64,000 nt of DNA from Verrucomicrobia bacterium Tous-C9LFEB (GCA_903970445.1 CAJCIP010000058.1:62001-126000), one strand, 5' to 3'; shown: positions 46,101 through 54,784, numbered from the stretch's first letter. Program-made: numbers and translations. Notes: generated from the letters alone by a model not told the origin.

Positions 46101-46681
46101 GAGAAGTTCACTCCGCGCGTCGCATTGTTTTGGCTAAGGTTATTTGATGCACTGTTGTCGCCATTGCTGACATTGCCCGACAGATTGACGAAGTCATAGG
46201 GATTGCGTGTAAGCGAAGGCAATTGCGTGATCTCAGTCTGATCAACGACCTGACTAACTTCCGCCGTCGCAGTATTCACAACCGCCGTATCACCAGCCGC
46301 GACTTCGACGGTTGTGGTGCTACTGCCGACAGTCAATTTGGGATTGATCGTGTACCGGCCACCGACGTTTACGACGAGGGTAGCCTTGTACGATTCAAAA
46401 CCGGCGGCGTTGGCGATCACCTGATAAGAGCCGGGTTCCAGGTTCGGGAATTCATATTCGCCAGTGCCTGTAGTGATGCTCGTGCGCACGTTGTTCGTTC
46501 CGAGGTTCTTCAAAGAAACGGACGCGCTGGCTATGACAGCGCCAGAAGCGTCGGTCACGGCACCGGAAACCTGTGCGGCAGCCTGTGCGTAGGCAGATGC
46601 CGGCGAGATAACAATAGGGATGAAAATACCGAGAGAAATCGCGGCTCCAAGCAAACCCCGCGAAATAGTCCTGTTTATCAA
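43112..46681 (-). CDS. Oar-like TonB-dependent outer-membrane receptor (copy 2)
   Basis: 1189 aa. Signal peptide (MINRTISRGLLGAAISLGIF, cleavage near AYA-QA), CarboxypepD_reg domain (about 38-120: QVSGAVTDASGAVIASASVS), plug (VVDQTEITQLPSLTRNPYDF and GTEILLDGVEN), and a barrel ending in F (FAGKINF). It is distinctly diverged from the copy 1 protein, so the two probably bind different ligands. The SD AGGAG is 11 nt from the ATG. A sigma-54-type promoter lies upstream and the gene diverges from the complete dinB. Confidence 0.93.
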   Translation of the reverse strand: MINRTISRGLLGAAISLGIFIPIVISPASAYAQAAAQVSGAVTDASGAVIASASVSLKNLGTNNVRTSITTGTGEYEFPNLEPGSYQVIANAAGFESYKATLVVNVGGRYTINPKLTVGSSTTTVEVAAGDTAVVNTATAEVSQVVDQTEITQLPSLTRNPYDFVNLSGNVSNGDNSASNNLSQNNATRGVNFSLNGSRTSGTEILLDGVENISVFGDSVAAIVPVDAVQEYRIITNNFSPEYGRASGGVVSVATVAGSNSLHGRVWEFNRISATTANTVTNAQDGVAKGIYTRNQFGGIVSGPIIKDKLFFMGSTEFIRVRSSAGLVASVPAPQFLAAAPANVQSYFSTYGPTNVGTVLSTTTNAQLGAALNTTNANGGEYGTLPAALPIFNKVSFTAPSDAGGGLPQNTYNIVGRVDYNLGPKTQIFFRYVNYHEDDALGSASATPYSQYDVGESNHVQAYLLSGAHEFNSKLSTLSRLSFTRSNTANSYNTALQNTPTLFVGTSAKDPVSQTFFQLPGFYATNPANGGLPFGGPQNTIQFNQDLNYLLGKHQLQVGGQVLYIQDNHGYGAYAQANEQLGNNTPNGIANLGTGNLYQFQAAVNPNGAVPCQRNPYTAALIQTTACTITLPVSQPAFARSNRFHDWAAYAQDQFKVTPAFTFNYGVRYEYFGVQHNNNQNLDANFYYGAGTSIPAEVRTGGVFTVPNSPIKKLWNPQYGTVSPRVGFAYDVFGNGKTSLRGGYGISYERNFGNVTFNAIQNPPNYAVVVLRTSSNQTYTVTNSNTGPLQGTGSVALPPTSLRHIDQNIRTAQTQFHSLSIDQQLGRGTLVSISYNGSRGLHLYDIKNYNIAGMGNVYLGDPIKDPVSGAYGLTYPNAAFSNDNNRGSNGDSYYNGLNVQFTTRDVHHSGLSLVANYTYAHALDDLSTTFSESGAPENVGGLGYMNSFMPYLDHASSDFDVTHRFVMAPIYRTPSFFRDKGKALAQLLGGYEITGIYTVRTGVPFTLSDSTNNSSGYGLVRYNPITPVTRHTFKNIPTNAANAGNSYTISGANDLPVDAPFGNPALAIPGSAYPGGVSDVLTTYPSTMVSRNSFRGPGAYNLNASVSKTIPIHERLNLELRAEAFDVTNHHNLYIQDSQLDAADYTAGAGTYGPSGSNPQIIASKGGVGANGGANDERRFLQFAGKINF

Positions 46682-46745
46682 GGTGGAACTCCTATAGCGC
46701 TATATCTGTCGGGCCACAGTGTGTACCCGCTAGCTCCTATCTCGT

Positions 46746-46762
46746 ATGCAATTTCAATGCCA
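46746..46762 (-). promoter_or_regulatory. sigma-54 (RpoN) promoter of the second Oar receptor
   Basis: On the minus strand TGGCATtgaaaTTGCAT with the GG-GC spacing of exactly 10. The start site would be near 46735, about 54 nt before the ATG, almost the same leader length as for the first receptor. An activator of the NtrC type would be needed; none is in the window. Confidence 0.7.
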
Positions 46763-46922
46763 ACTTTGTTGCACAGAAAACCCCAGTGGTGTTAGCACAT
46801 ACATCGCTTGGCGGTGTGAGGCCTTCCTTATTCTTCTATTTTTCATAGTTGCTGTGGGCAGTCAGAGGGTCTCTACAATCTGGCGATAGAAGTAGAATAG
46901 CGAAGAAGAAGCGAAGATAGAA

Positions 46923-48281
46923 ATGTGTGCGCTAGATCTCAGTGACAAAGAATTGCTCCCTGCTGAAGGAACTGCAGACCTGTTCGGCTTCCTGCACATT
47001 GACCTGAACAGCTTCTTTGCCTCGGTGGAGCAGCAGTTGCATCCCGAATACCGTGGGAAGCCCACTGCGGTGGTCGGAACGATGGCGGATACGGGCACGA
47101 TCATCGCGGCGAGCTATGAGTGCAAAGCCGTGGGCGTGAAGACGGGCACGAAAGTCGCCGAAGCAAAGAAGCTGATTCCCGACATTATCTTCGTCAACGG
47201 ATCGCATACCAAGTACGCCGAGTTCTCGCACAACATCGCCGCTGCCGTCGAGCGGGTCTGTCCTGTCGCGCACACGCCGTCGATCGACGAAATGGTTTGC
47301 CAGTTGATGGGCAAAGAGCAGGAGCCTCCTCGCGCACGGAAGATCTCGCTGGCGATCAAGCAGGCCATCAAGGATGATGTGGGCGAAACGCTGCGCTGCT
47401 CCATCGGCATGGCGCCAAACCGATACCTTGCGAAGATTGCCAGCGACATGCAGAAGCCGGACGGGCTGATAGGACTACTGCCCTCGCAGCTTCCGCGGGC
47501 AATCGCGCACCTGGAATTGCGCGATCTTCCCGGCATAGGAGCGCGCACGGAAACTCGGCTGAATGCGAAAGGTATTCGCACCATGCCGGAGTTGCTTGCG
47601 CTTGATCGCAACGGCATGCACAAGCTGTTCGACTCCGTGTGGGGAGACCGCATGTATCACTGGTTGCGCGGGCACAACACAGGGGACGATGGTGCGCCCG
47701 TGCCGAGCGATGTGCAGAAGTCGTTGGGGCACTCGCACGTGCTCGGACCGGAGCATCGCACGCCGGAAGGCTCATGGGCGGTGGCGCACAAACTGCTGCA
47801 CAAAGCAGCCATGCGACTACGTATGGAGAAGTTCTTTGCAGGCACGCTTGGGGTGACGATCAAGTATTCGCTTTCTCGCGAACAGGCCGCGCGTGTGGGA
47901 ACACGCGTGAAGAAGCACACCAGCGGCATCACGCAAACCGGCTGGGGCATGGAAGCGAGGTTCCGTCCCTGCCAAGACACGCTGTCGTTTCTTCAGGCGC
48001 TGCAAGGCATGTGGGCTCAGCGGCCAAATGGTCCGGAGCACCAGAAGCCGTTCTTCGTTGGCGTAACTCTACGCAACCTGATTCCCGAGGACGAGGTTCA
48101 GACCATGCTGTTTGAAGAGCCCGGCAATCGCCGTGAGCTGAGTGCGACGATGGACAAGCTCAACTTGAAGTACGGCCACTCAACGCTGCACTTTGCCGGC
48201 ATGCTCCCCGCGCGTGACTCCGCACCCACACGCATTGCGTTCACGCAGATACCGGTACAGTACGGCGTGGAATATATGTAA
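46923..48281 (+). CDS. dinB: DNA polymerase IV, Y-family
   Basis: 452 aa translesion polymerase. Catalytic carboxylates D27 (LHIDLNSFFASVEQQ), D122 and E123 (PSIDEMVC) are present; helix-hairpin-helix GIGARTETRLNAKGI and the little-finger domain follow. It is about 100 residues longer than E. coli DinB (351 aa), mostly by inserts and the C-terminal region. The upstream region has AAG/GAAG-rich sequence but no LexA box I can recognise. It diverges from the second Oar gene. Confidence 0.95.
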   Translation: MCALDLSDKELLPAEGTADLFGFLHIDLNSFFASVEQQLHPEYRGKPTAVVGTMADTGTIIAASYECKAVGVKTGTKVAEAKKLIPDIIFVNGSHTKYAEFSHNIAAAVERVCPVAHTPSIDEMVCQLMGKEQEPPRARKISLAIKQAIKDDVGETLRCSIGMAPNRYLAKIASDMQKPDGLIGLLPSQLPRAIAHLELRDLPGIGARTETRLNAKGIRTMPELLALDRNGMHKLFDSVWGDRMYHWLRGHNTGDDGAPVPSDVQKSLGHSHVLGPEHRTPEGSWAVAHKLLHKAAMRLRMEKFFAGTLGVTIKYSLSREQAARVGTRVKKHTSGITQTGWGMEARFRPCQDTLSFLQALQGMWAQRPNGPEHQKPFFVGVTLRNLIPEDEVQTMLFEEPGNRRELSATMDKLNLKYGHSTLHFAGMLPARDSAPTRIAFTQIPVQYGVEYM

Positions 48282-48361
48282 CTCGCTCCGGCTGCAGAAG
48301 CCGGAAGAGTAACCTGAGCTTTGCAGTCTTTGCCTAACCTTTGAACCTTCGGAGCAGCTTT

Positions 48362-49975
48362 ATGGCATCACGGAATCGCTTTTCCTCTCAGCCCCGCGTC
48401 TCTCTTCCTGGCAGTGAAAAGACGGCCTACGACGAGGCATCTACGCCCCTCGCCGTGAGCGCGATTTCGGTTGCCACGGAGCACGTGCCGGAAGAGCCGA
48501 TGGACGTCTCGGTGATCGTGAAGCGCAAGGCTCCGCTGGATGCCGCAGCGATTGCAGCAGGAACACATCCTCATCTCACGCGCGAGGAATACGGTGCGCG
48601 CTACGGTGCCGATCCCGCATCGCTGCAGGTCGTGCGCGAGTTTGCGGCCGAGTTTGGCCTTTCAGTGGAACGCCAGCCCGACACTGACGAGCATTACCGC
48701 ACGCTGCATCTGACAGGCACGCGGGAGCAGATGGAGAAGGCGTTCGGTTGTTCACTTTCGACCGTAGAAACGCGGCACGGCAAGCTGCGCGTGCGCTCAG
48801 GCACGATCCAGGTGCCGCAGGAGTTCGCGGAGCATGTCGAGGCCGTGCTCGGTCTGGACAATCGTCCGCAGGCCAAGCCGCACAATCGCGTCGCGGTGCC
48901 TCACGCCGGCAATGTCTCGTATACGCCAGTGCAGGTGGGCCAGCTCTACGGCTTTCCGGCAGGCGCGACGGCGAAAGGCCAGACCATCGGCATCATCGAG
49001 CTTGGTGGAGGCTATCGGACTACGGATCTCGCCGCGTACTTCAAGACGCTGAATCTACCCGCGCCCACGGTGACAGCGGTGGCCGTCGACAAAGGCAAGA
49101 ACACACCCGGCAATGCTTCAGGCGCAGATGGCGAGGTGATGCTGGACATCGAGGTTTGCGCGGCTATCGCGCCGGATGCGAAGATCGCCGTCTATTTCGC
49201 GCCAAACACGGACCAGGGTTTTATCGACGCCATCTCTTCCGCGGTGCACGACACGAAGAACAAGCCTAGCGTGATCTCCATCAGTTGGGGCGGCCCGGAA
49301 AGCTCGTGGACCTCGCAATCGCTGACAGCGCTGGACCAGGCCTGCCAGTCGGCGGCAGCGCTCGGGGTCACGATCACGGTGGCTGCTGGTGACGATGGCT
49401 CAACCGATGGCGGCACCGGCAACAACGTGGACTTTCCTGCCTCAAGCCCGCATGTGCTGGCCTGCGGCGGCACCAAGCTTACCGGAAGTGGAACCAAGAT
49501 CACGAGCGAAGTCGTGTGGAACGAGCTGACCGCACAGGAAGGCGCCACCGGCGGCGGCGTCAGCGCGGTATGGGCGCGGCCCGCATGGCAAGCCAACGCC
49601 AACGTGCCGAAGCCTGCGGGAACTTCAGGTGGCCGCGGAGTACCGGACGTCGCGGGTGACGCTGATCCCAGCACTGGCTACACGATCCGCGTCGACGGCG
49701 AAACCGCAGTCATCGGCGGCACAAGCGCTGTCGCGCCGCTGTGGGCAGGACTGATTGCTTTGGCGAACGCACAGAACAAGAAGGCTGCCGGGTTCATCAA
49801 TCCCGCGATCTACGCTGCCAGTGCGAAGTCTGCATTCAACGACATCACGTCAGGCAACAACGGCAGCTTCAAGGCCGGCACGGGCTGGGATGCGTGCACG
49901 GGGCTCGGAAGCCCGATCGGCACGAAGGTGATCCAGTTGCTCGGTATGGCAGCGGTGTCGACTTCCAAACACTAA
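48362..49975 (+). CDS. S53 family serine-carboxyl peptidase (sedolisin/kumamolisin-like)
   Basis: 537 aa from ATG 48362 (SD GGAG). The pro-domain occupies about 1-185 (LTREEYGARYGADPASLQVV). The catalytic set is complete: E258 and D262 (GEVMLDIE), oxyanion Asp in AAGDDGS (344-345), and S455 in GGTSAVAP. Calcium-site segments FNDIT and GWDACTGLGSP are near the end. Acid-active endopeptidase is expected. There is no classical signal peptide, as in some kumamolisin-like enzymes. Confidence 0.94.
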   Translation: MASRNRFSSQPRVSLPGSEKTAYDEASTPLAVSAISVATEHVPEEPMDVSVIVKRKAPLDAAAIAAGTHPHLTREEYGARYGADPASLQVVREFAAEFGLSVERQPDTDEHYRTLHLTGTREQMEKAFGCSLSTVETRHGKLRVRSGTIQVPQEFAEHVEAVLGLDNRPQAKPHNRVAVPHAGNVSYTPVQVGQLYGFPAGATAKGQTIGIIELGGGYRTTDLAAYFKTLNLPAPTVTAVAVDKGKNTPGNASGADGEVMLDIEVCAAIAPDAKIAVYFAPNTDQGFIDAISSAVHDTKNKPSVISISWGGPESSWTSQSLTALDQACQSAAALGVTITVAAGDDGSTDGGTGNNVDFPASSPHVLACGGTKLTGSGTKITSEVVWNELTAQEGATGGGVSAVWARPAWQANANVPKPAGTSGGRGVPDVAGDADPSTGYTIRVDGETAVIGGTSAVAPLWAGLIALANAQNKKAAGFINPAIYAASAKSAFNDITSGNNGSFKAGTGWDACTGLGSPIGTKVIQLLGMAAVSTSKH

Positions 49976-50129
49976 TTCCACTGCGGCAAACCAGCGGTAC
50001 TTTGTCTCCGTGCCTTTTCTCTCGCCCATGACAAACGTCACCTCCCTTCGCTGACGACCTTCACTGCTTTGTGCTTTAGCTTCCTTGCATACTCACTCTT
50101 GTAGTCGAGCAATCAAACGAGGGACGCGC

Positions 50130-51095
50130 ATGCACGAAATACTCGAAGCTTCCGAAGTCGTACCGCAGCCTTCGCAACCCGCCAAAGACGCGGTGGCCAC
50201 TCTCACCAACATCACCAAGCGCTACGCCAACGGCGTTGTTGCGCTTGACGGCCTTTCGCTTTCGTTGCATCCCGGCGAGATCGTTGCTCTGCTCGGTCCC
50301 AATGGTGCGGGTAAATCGACGGCAGTGAAGCTGATGATGGGGCTCAGCTCGCCTACATCGGGCACGGCTCGCATTTTCGGGCTTGATCCTCGGAACACCG
50401 CCGCACGCCTGCGTACTGGCGTCATGCTTCAGATCGGCCGCGCTCCCGAAATGCTCCGCGTGCGCGAGCATCTCATGATCTTCCGCGGCTACTATGCGAA
50501 CCCCATGCCTTACGCCGACATCATCAAGGCCGCTGGCCTGGAAGGAATTGAAGAGCGTTTCTTTGGTGAGTTATCCGGTGGGCAAAAACAGCGGGTGCTG
50601 TTTGGCATTGCACTTGCCGGTGACCCCGACCTCATCTTCCTCGACGAGCCTACTGTCGGCCTCGACATCGAAGCGCGGCGGCTCATGTGGGCGGAAATAC
50701 GCGCTCTTGCCGCTCGCGGCAAGACGGTGCTGCTCACCACGCACTATCTGGAAGAAGCCGACGCGCTGGCGCACCGCATCATCGTCATCAACAACGGCAA
50801 GGTTGTCTGTGAAGGCACGCCGAACGAGGTGAAGTCGCGCGGCACATCCGGCGCCGCCGGTTCTACGGGCGCAGTCAGGATCATTCGTTGCGTTACTACG
50901 CTCACCGCGAACCACCTGCTCGCTATACCTTCTGTGAGCCACGTTGAAGTGAATGGAAACTTTGTCACCATCACCAGCGAGCAGGCCGAAGCCACCCTCC
51001 GGGAAATGCTCGCGCTGGATCAGAGTCTTCACTCGCTCGAGGTGCAGCGGCCTGCCCTTGAAGATGCCTTCCTTGCGCTTACTTCCAACAATTAG
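50130..51095 (+). CDS. ABC transporter ATPase
   Basis: 321 aa from MHEILEASEVV (SD GAGGGA). Walker A LGPNGAGKST, signature ELSGGQKQRV, Walker B LIFLDEPTVGLD and H-loop LLTTH are all present. The C-terminal 90 residues resemble those of the DrrA/LnrL-like drug or lipid export ATPases. It opens an operon with a permease and a two-component pair; the layout matches membrane-stress or lipopeptide-resistance exporters (LnrLMN type). Confidence 0.93.
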   Translation: MHEILEASEVVPQPSQPAKDAVATLTNITKRYANGVVALDGLSLSLHPGEIVALLGPNGAGKSTAVKLMMGLSSPTSGTARIFGLDPRNTAARLRTGVMLQIGRAPEMLRVREHLMIFRGYYANPMPYADIIKAAGLEGIEERFFGELSGGQKQRVLFGIALAGDPDLIFLDEPTVGLDIEARRLMWAEIRALAARGKTVLLTTHYLEEADALAHRIIVINNGKVVCEGTPNEVKSRGTSGAAGSTGAVRIIRCVTTLTANHLLAIPSVSHVEVNGNFVTITSEQAEATLREMLALDQSLHSLEVQRPALEDAFLALTSNN

Positions 51096-51151
51096 CACCA
51101 TGCTCTGACTCGCGTTTGCTTCTGCCACCAATTCTGATGTGAGGTATTCCA

Positions 51152-51955
51152 ATGTCTACCGCCGCTCTTCTCTTGCCAAGCGCGAACCGCCGTCCCAACG
51201 CTGTCGGTATCTTCCTTACCGAGATTCGTTTTGAAGTTCTTCGTTCTTTGCGCACTCGTGTCTACTCGCTTTCCGCGATTGGCTTTCCCGTCATGTTCTA
51301 TTGCCTCTTCGGCTTGCTCATGAATCGCGATGTCACCGTGGGCAACGGTGTACTGCTAGCGAAGTACCTGCTTGGCGGCTATTCCGTATTTGGCTCGCTC
51401 GGCGCGGCTATCTTCGGCATCGGCGTAGGCGTCGCGCTGGACCGCAGCGCCGGCTGGCTGGAGCTGAAACGCGCCAGCCCCATGCCGACGCTTGCCTACG
51501 TATCTTCCAAATGCGCGATGGCGGTGGTCTTTAGCCTCATCATCGTTTGCGTGCTTACCGCGCTCGGTATTGCTTTTGGTCATGTCCATCTCACATTTCA
51601 CGAGTTCATCAGCATCGCCGGGCTCGCCGTAGCTGGAAGCATCCCATTCTCCTGCCTTGGGCTTGCTATGGCGTTCCTTATTCCGCCCAACGCCGCCGGC
51701 GGCGTCGCCAACCTTGTGTATCTTCCAATGAGCTTCCTCTCCGGATTGTGGGTACCTCTGAGATTTCTGCCCAAGTTCCTACAGAACATCGCCCCCGCGT
51801 TCCCCACATACCACCTCGCACAGCTTATGTATGCCTCGCTCGGAGCGCCCTCCTGGGGAACCGTGCTGACCCATGTGATCGGCTTGCTCAGCTTCACCGC
51901 ACTGATGGCCGGCATCACCTACGTTGCTTTCCGGCGCGCGGAACAGAACTCCTGA
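51152..51955 (+). CDS. ABC-2 type permease
   Basis: 267 aa with six predicted spans (for example YSLSAIGFPVMFYCLFGLL, MAVVFSLIIVCVLTALGI, GVANLVYLPMSFLSGLWV). The conserved ABC-2 loop PMPTLAYVSSK lies in the middle. It follows the ATPase by 56 nt and its stop overlaps the kinase ATG (TGATG). Substrate unknown. Confidence 0.9.
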   Translation: MSTAALLLPSANRRPNAVGIFLTEIRFEVLRSLRTRVYSLSAIGFPVMFYCLFGLLMNRDVTVGNGVLLAKYLLGGYSVFGSLGAAIFGIGVGVALDRSAGWLELKRASPMPTLAYVSSKCAMAVVFSLIIVCVLTALGIAFGHVHLTFHEFISIAGLAVAGSIPFSCLGLAMAFLIPPNAAGGVANLVYLPMSFLSGLWVPLRFLPKFLQNIAPAFPTYHLAQLMYASLGAPSWGTVLTHVIGLLSFTALMAGITYVAFRRAEQNS

Positions 51956-53202
51956 TGCGAGATCGCGAGAGACGGGATGCGATCATAGCTCGCCAACTGG
52001 CTCTCGAATCTTTTCCCTCTTCCGCAGTACACTCATTCCCAAACGGGCAAACCATGGCCGCCACCGACCCAATCTCGCAACAACAACAGCGCAAGTGGGC
52101 ATGGCTATGGCTTGCCTACTCGGGCTTCATCTTTCTCGATCCCATCTTCGATCCCAGCCTGGCACTATGGCTTGGCACCCTCGCTGTCCTCGCTGTCTTC
52201 CTTGCGATCTTTGCTCTCTACGTCAACGCTACGGACGCCGGCTCGCCCTTCCGTTACGGCATGATCGCCGCTACCTTTACCCTTGGGCTTCTCGCTTTTC
52301 CTTGGAATCAGGGCGCTTCCTGCCTCTTTATTTATGCTGCGTCTTTCCTTCCCTTCGCGATAGTCTCTGTCCGCCGCGTTGTTCTACTCATCCTGGCTGA
52401 GTGCCTCGGTGTCTTCGCCGAGGGTTGGTACTTCACCGTACATGTCCGTCCGCAGACGACGTTCCACGTCGGCTGGCCGAACACCGTCGTCGCCATCTTT
52501 CTGATGATCGTCATCGGCGGGGCTAATATCTTGTTTGCTGAGCAGAAGCGAGCCGAATGCAAGCTCCGCGAAGCCCAGGCAGAAAACGTTACACTCGCCG
52601 CCGTAGCTGAACGCGAACGCATCGCGCGCGATCTGCATGATGTGCTCGGCCACACCTTGAGTCTGATCGTGCTGAAGGCTGAACTTGCCGGCCGTCTCCT
52701 TGACACGCAAACGCAGGCCTCCAGGGAACGCGCACGCGCCGAAATAGGAGATGTGGAGCGCACCGCACGCACCGCGCTGGCGGAGGTCCGCGAAGCGATT
52801 GGCGGCTATCGCTCCAAAGGTCTCGCCGCCGAGATTGAAGCAGCGCGGCGAACACTGGAAGCCGCAGGAGTCACCTTGAAGACCGATGCTGTCATCACGA
52901 ATCTCGCAGGCCTCAACGCACAGGAAGAAACGGTGCTTGCACTCGCGATGCGCGAAGCCGTGACGAACATTGTGCGGCACGCACGAGCGACAACTTGCCG
53001 CCTGCGCTTCGCTTCGGAGAACGGTCGGCGCAGACTTGTCGTCGAAGACGATGGACACAACACGACACTGCAAGAAGGTAACGGCCTGCGCGGTATGCGT
53101 GAGCGCGTAGAGGCGCTGGGCGGCAACGTGCAGCTTGATAGATCGCAGGGAACGCGTCTGTCTATCGAGCTTCCGCTTGCGTCCGCCGGATTGGCGTCGT
53201 GA
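51955..53202 (+). CDS. DesK/NarX-like sensor histidine kinase
   Basis: 415 aa from ATG 51955, coupled to the permease stop; an in-frame ATG at 52054 gives 382 aa. Four to six membrane spans (about 47-165) without a large outer domain. The HisKA_3 motif EREERIARDLHDVLGH-like has phospho-His H228. The ATPase part shows EAVTNIVRHARA and NGLRGMRERVEALGG. It resembles membrane-state sensors. It pairs with the next gene by a GTGA overlap. Confidence 0.92.
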   Translation: MRDRERRDAIIARQLALESFPSSAVHSFPNGQTMAATDPISQQQQRKWAWLWLAYSGFIFLDPIFDPSLALWLGTLAVLAVFLAIFALYVNATDAGSPFRYGMIAATFTLGLLAFPWNQGASCLFIYAASFLPFAIVSVRRVVLLILAECLGVFAEGWYFTVHVRPQTTFHVGWPNTVVAIFLMIVIGGANILFAEQKRAECKLREAQAENVTLAAVAERERIARDLHDVLGHTLSLIVLKAELAGRLLDTQTQASRERARAEIGDVERTARTALAEVREAIGGYRSKGLAAEIEAARRTLEAAGVTLKTDAVITNLAGLNAQEETVLALAMREAVTNIVRHARATTCRLRFASENGRRRLVVEDDGHNTTLQEGNGLRGMRERVEALGGNVQLDRSQGTRLSIELPLASAGLAS

Positions 53203-53843
53203 GCGCCGCAGTCGGGCAACCGGAGAATGTAGCAACCAAGATTCGCGTGGTGCTCGCCGAAGACCAAACGATGCTGCGCGGCGCGCTCGCGGCGCTGCTG
53301 GAACTTGAGCCGGACATTCAGGTAGTAGCACAGTCTGCCAACGGACGCGAAGCCGAACGCAAGGTCCGTGAGCTTGCTCCTGATGTTGTGGTGACGGACA
53401 TCGAGATGCCTGAGATGACGGGCCTCGAACTTGCCGGCCTGTTGAAGGACCAGGGCTCGAAATCGAAGCTCATCATCCTCACCACCTTCGCCCGGCCGGG
53501 ATACCTTCGCCGCGCGCTGGAGGCGGGTGCTCGTGGCTACTTGCTCAAAGATCGTCCTGCAACGGAACTCGCCGAAGCGATACGTCGCGTGCATGCCGGT
53601 TTGCGCTATGTAGACCCAGCGCTCGCCGCAGAAGCTTGGAGTGCCGACGACGATCCGCTCAGCGACCGCGAACGTCAGATTCTGCAGCGCGCCGGTGACG
53701 GACGCTCGTCGTTAGAAATTGCAACCGAGCTTCGCCTCTCAGAAGGCACTGTGCGCAACTATTTGTCTGAGGCCATCGCAAAACTCGGCGCTGCGAATCG
53801 CGTTGATGCAGCACGCATCGCCCGCACGCGCGGGTGGTTGTGA
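53199..53843 (+). CDS. NarL/DesR-family response regulator
   Basis: 214 aa from a GTG that overlaps the kinase stop (GTGA). Receiver with phospho-acceptor D67 (VVVTDIEMPE), Thr in ILTTFA and Lys in YLLKDRP. The LuxR-type helix-turn-helix is at the end (LSDRERQILQRAGDGRSSLE and GTVRNYLSEAIAKL). It probably controls the ABC genes upstream. The next gene, gluQ, starts by another GTGA overlap. Confidence 0.94.
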   Translation: MSAAVGQPENVATKIRVVLAEDQTMLRGALAALLELEPDIQVVAQSANGREAERKVRELAPDVVVTDIEMPEMTGLELAGLLKDQGSKSKLIILTTFARPGYLRRALEAGARGYLLKDRPATELAEAIRRVHAGLRYVDPALAAEAWSADDDPLSDRERQILQRAGDGRSSLEIATELRLSEGTVRNYLSEAIAKLGAANRVDAARIARTRGWL

Positions 53844-54784
53844 GCGAATACGTCGGCCGTCTTGCGCCATCGCCAACTGGTCTTCTGCATCTCGGCCACG
53901 CCCGCACTTTTTGGACCGCCTTCGAACGCGCCCAAGCGGCGCGCGGCAAGCTCTGGCTGCGCGATGATGACCTCGACCCGCAGCGTTCACGCACAGACTA
54001 TGCGACGGCTATGCGCGAAGACCTTCGCTGGCTCGGCATTACCTGGAACGAAGAGACGCGGCAGAGCGAGCGCCTTGCCGCGTACAGGCAAGCGATGCAG
54101 CAGCTCATCGCTTCAGATCTCGTATACGTGTGCCACTGTTCACGACGCGATCTTCAACAAGCCGCAAGGGCGCCGCATGAAGAAACGGAAGACGAACCGA
54201 TGTACCGCGGCACATGCCGACCAACTCTAGCAGCGACGAAGTCACGGAGCACCAGCATGGAGCGTTTGTCGTTTGAGGGAGATGTGCAACCTCAGCATCT
54301 GTCATCTCGACCGGACCCTGAGCTCGCCGAAGGGGCAGTGGAGAGACCCCCGCATTTCGCTTCCGAGCCCGAAATCTGTCTCCAGGCCAATTACCGCTTC
54401 CGCGTCCCAGACGATGAACTCATCCGCTTCAACGACGCCAACGCAGGCGCGCAATCATTCCGCGCGGGCTGCGACAGCACCGCAGACTTCGGTGACTTCC
54501 TCGTCTGGCGAAAGGACGGCTTGCCCAGCTATCAACTTGCGTGTGTCGTCGATGATGCGGCGATGCATATCACCGAAGTTGTTCGCGGGCGCGATCTACT
54601 CAAGTCCACTGCGCGGCAGATTCTGCTGCAACGCGCGCTGGATCTATCTACGCCGAGCTACTTCCACTGCGATTTAGTGCGGGACGACGCAGGTGTGCGC
54701 CTCGCCAAACGCCACGATGCACTCAGCCTTCGCGCTCTACGCGATGCAGGCGCAACGCCTGAACAGGTACGCTCGATGTTCTAA
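53840..54784 (+). CDS. gluQ: glutamyl-Q tRNA(Asp) synthetase
   Basis: 314 aa from GTG 53840 (GTGA overlap with the response regulator). Truncated class I glutamyl-tRNA synthetase that attaches glutamate to queuosine in tRNA-Asp. HIGH-like motif GLLHLGHA, zinc site CHC...YRGTCR and KMSKS-like RLAKRHDA are present. Between TCRPTL and YRFRVPDD there are about 55 residues not found in the E. coli enzyme, part of which is coded by an intergenic-type repeat (54300-54367) read in frame. aspS, which charges the same tRNA, follows. Confidence 0.92.
   Translation: MSEYVGRLAPSPTGLLHLGHARTFWTAFERAQAARGKLWLRDDDLDPQRSRTDYATAMREDLRWLGITWNEETRQSERLAAYRQAMQQLIASDLVYVCHCSRRDLQQAARAPHEETEDEPMYRGTCRPTLAATKSRSTSMERLSFEGDVQPQHLSSRPDPELAEGAVERPPHFASEPEICLQANYRFRVPDDELIRFNDANAGAQSFRAGCDSTADFGDFLVWRKDGLPSYQLACVVDDAAMHITEVVRGRDLLKSTARQILLQRALDLSTPSYFHCDLVRDDAGVRLAKRHDALSLRALRDAGATPEQVRSMF
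54300..54367. repeat. intergenic-type repeat inside gluQ
   Basis: Starts TGTCATCTCGACCGGACCCT and ends GAGAGACCCCCGCATTTCGC then TTCCG. Near copies of its ends are at 29063-29110 (TGTCATCCTGACG and GGACACCTCTGTATTTTGCT then TCCG). Read in frame it codes for SSRPDPELAEGAVERPPHFA. Probably a mobile or recombining intergenic repeat that landed in the gene without breaking it. Confidence 0.55.

Noticed and set aside
48287-48305. Hairpin TCCGGCT-gcaga-AGCCGGA after dinB as a terminator
   Set aside because: No T-run and only 7 pairs; too weak to annotate.
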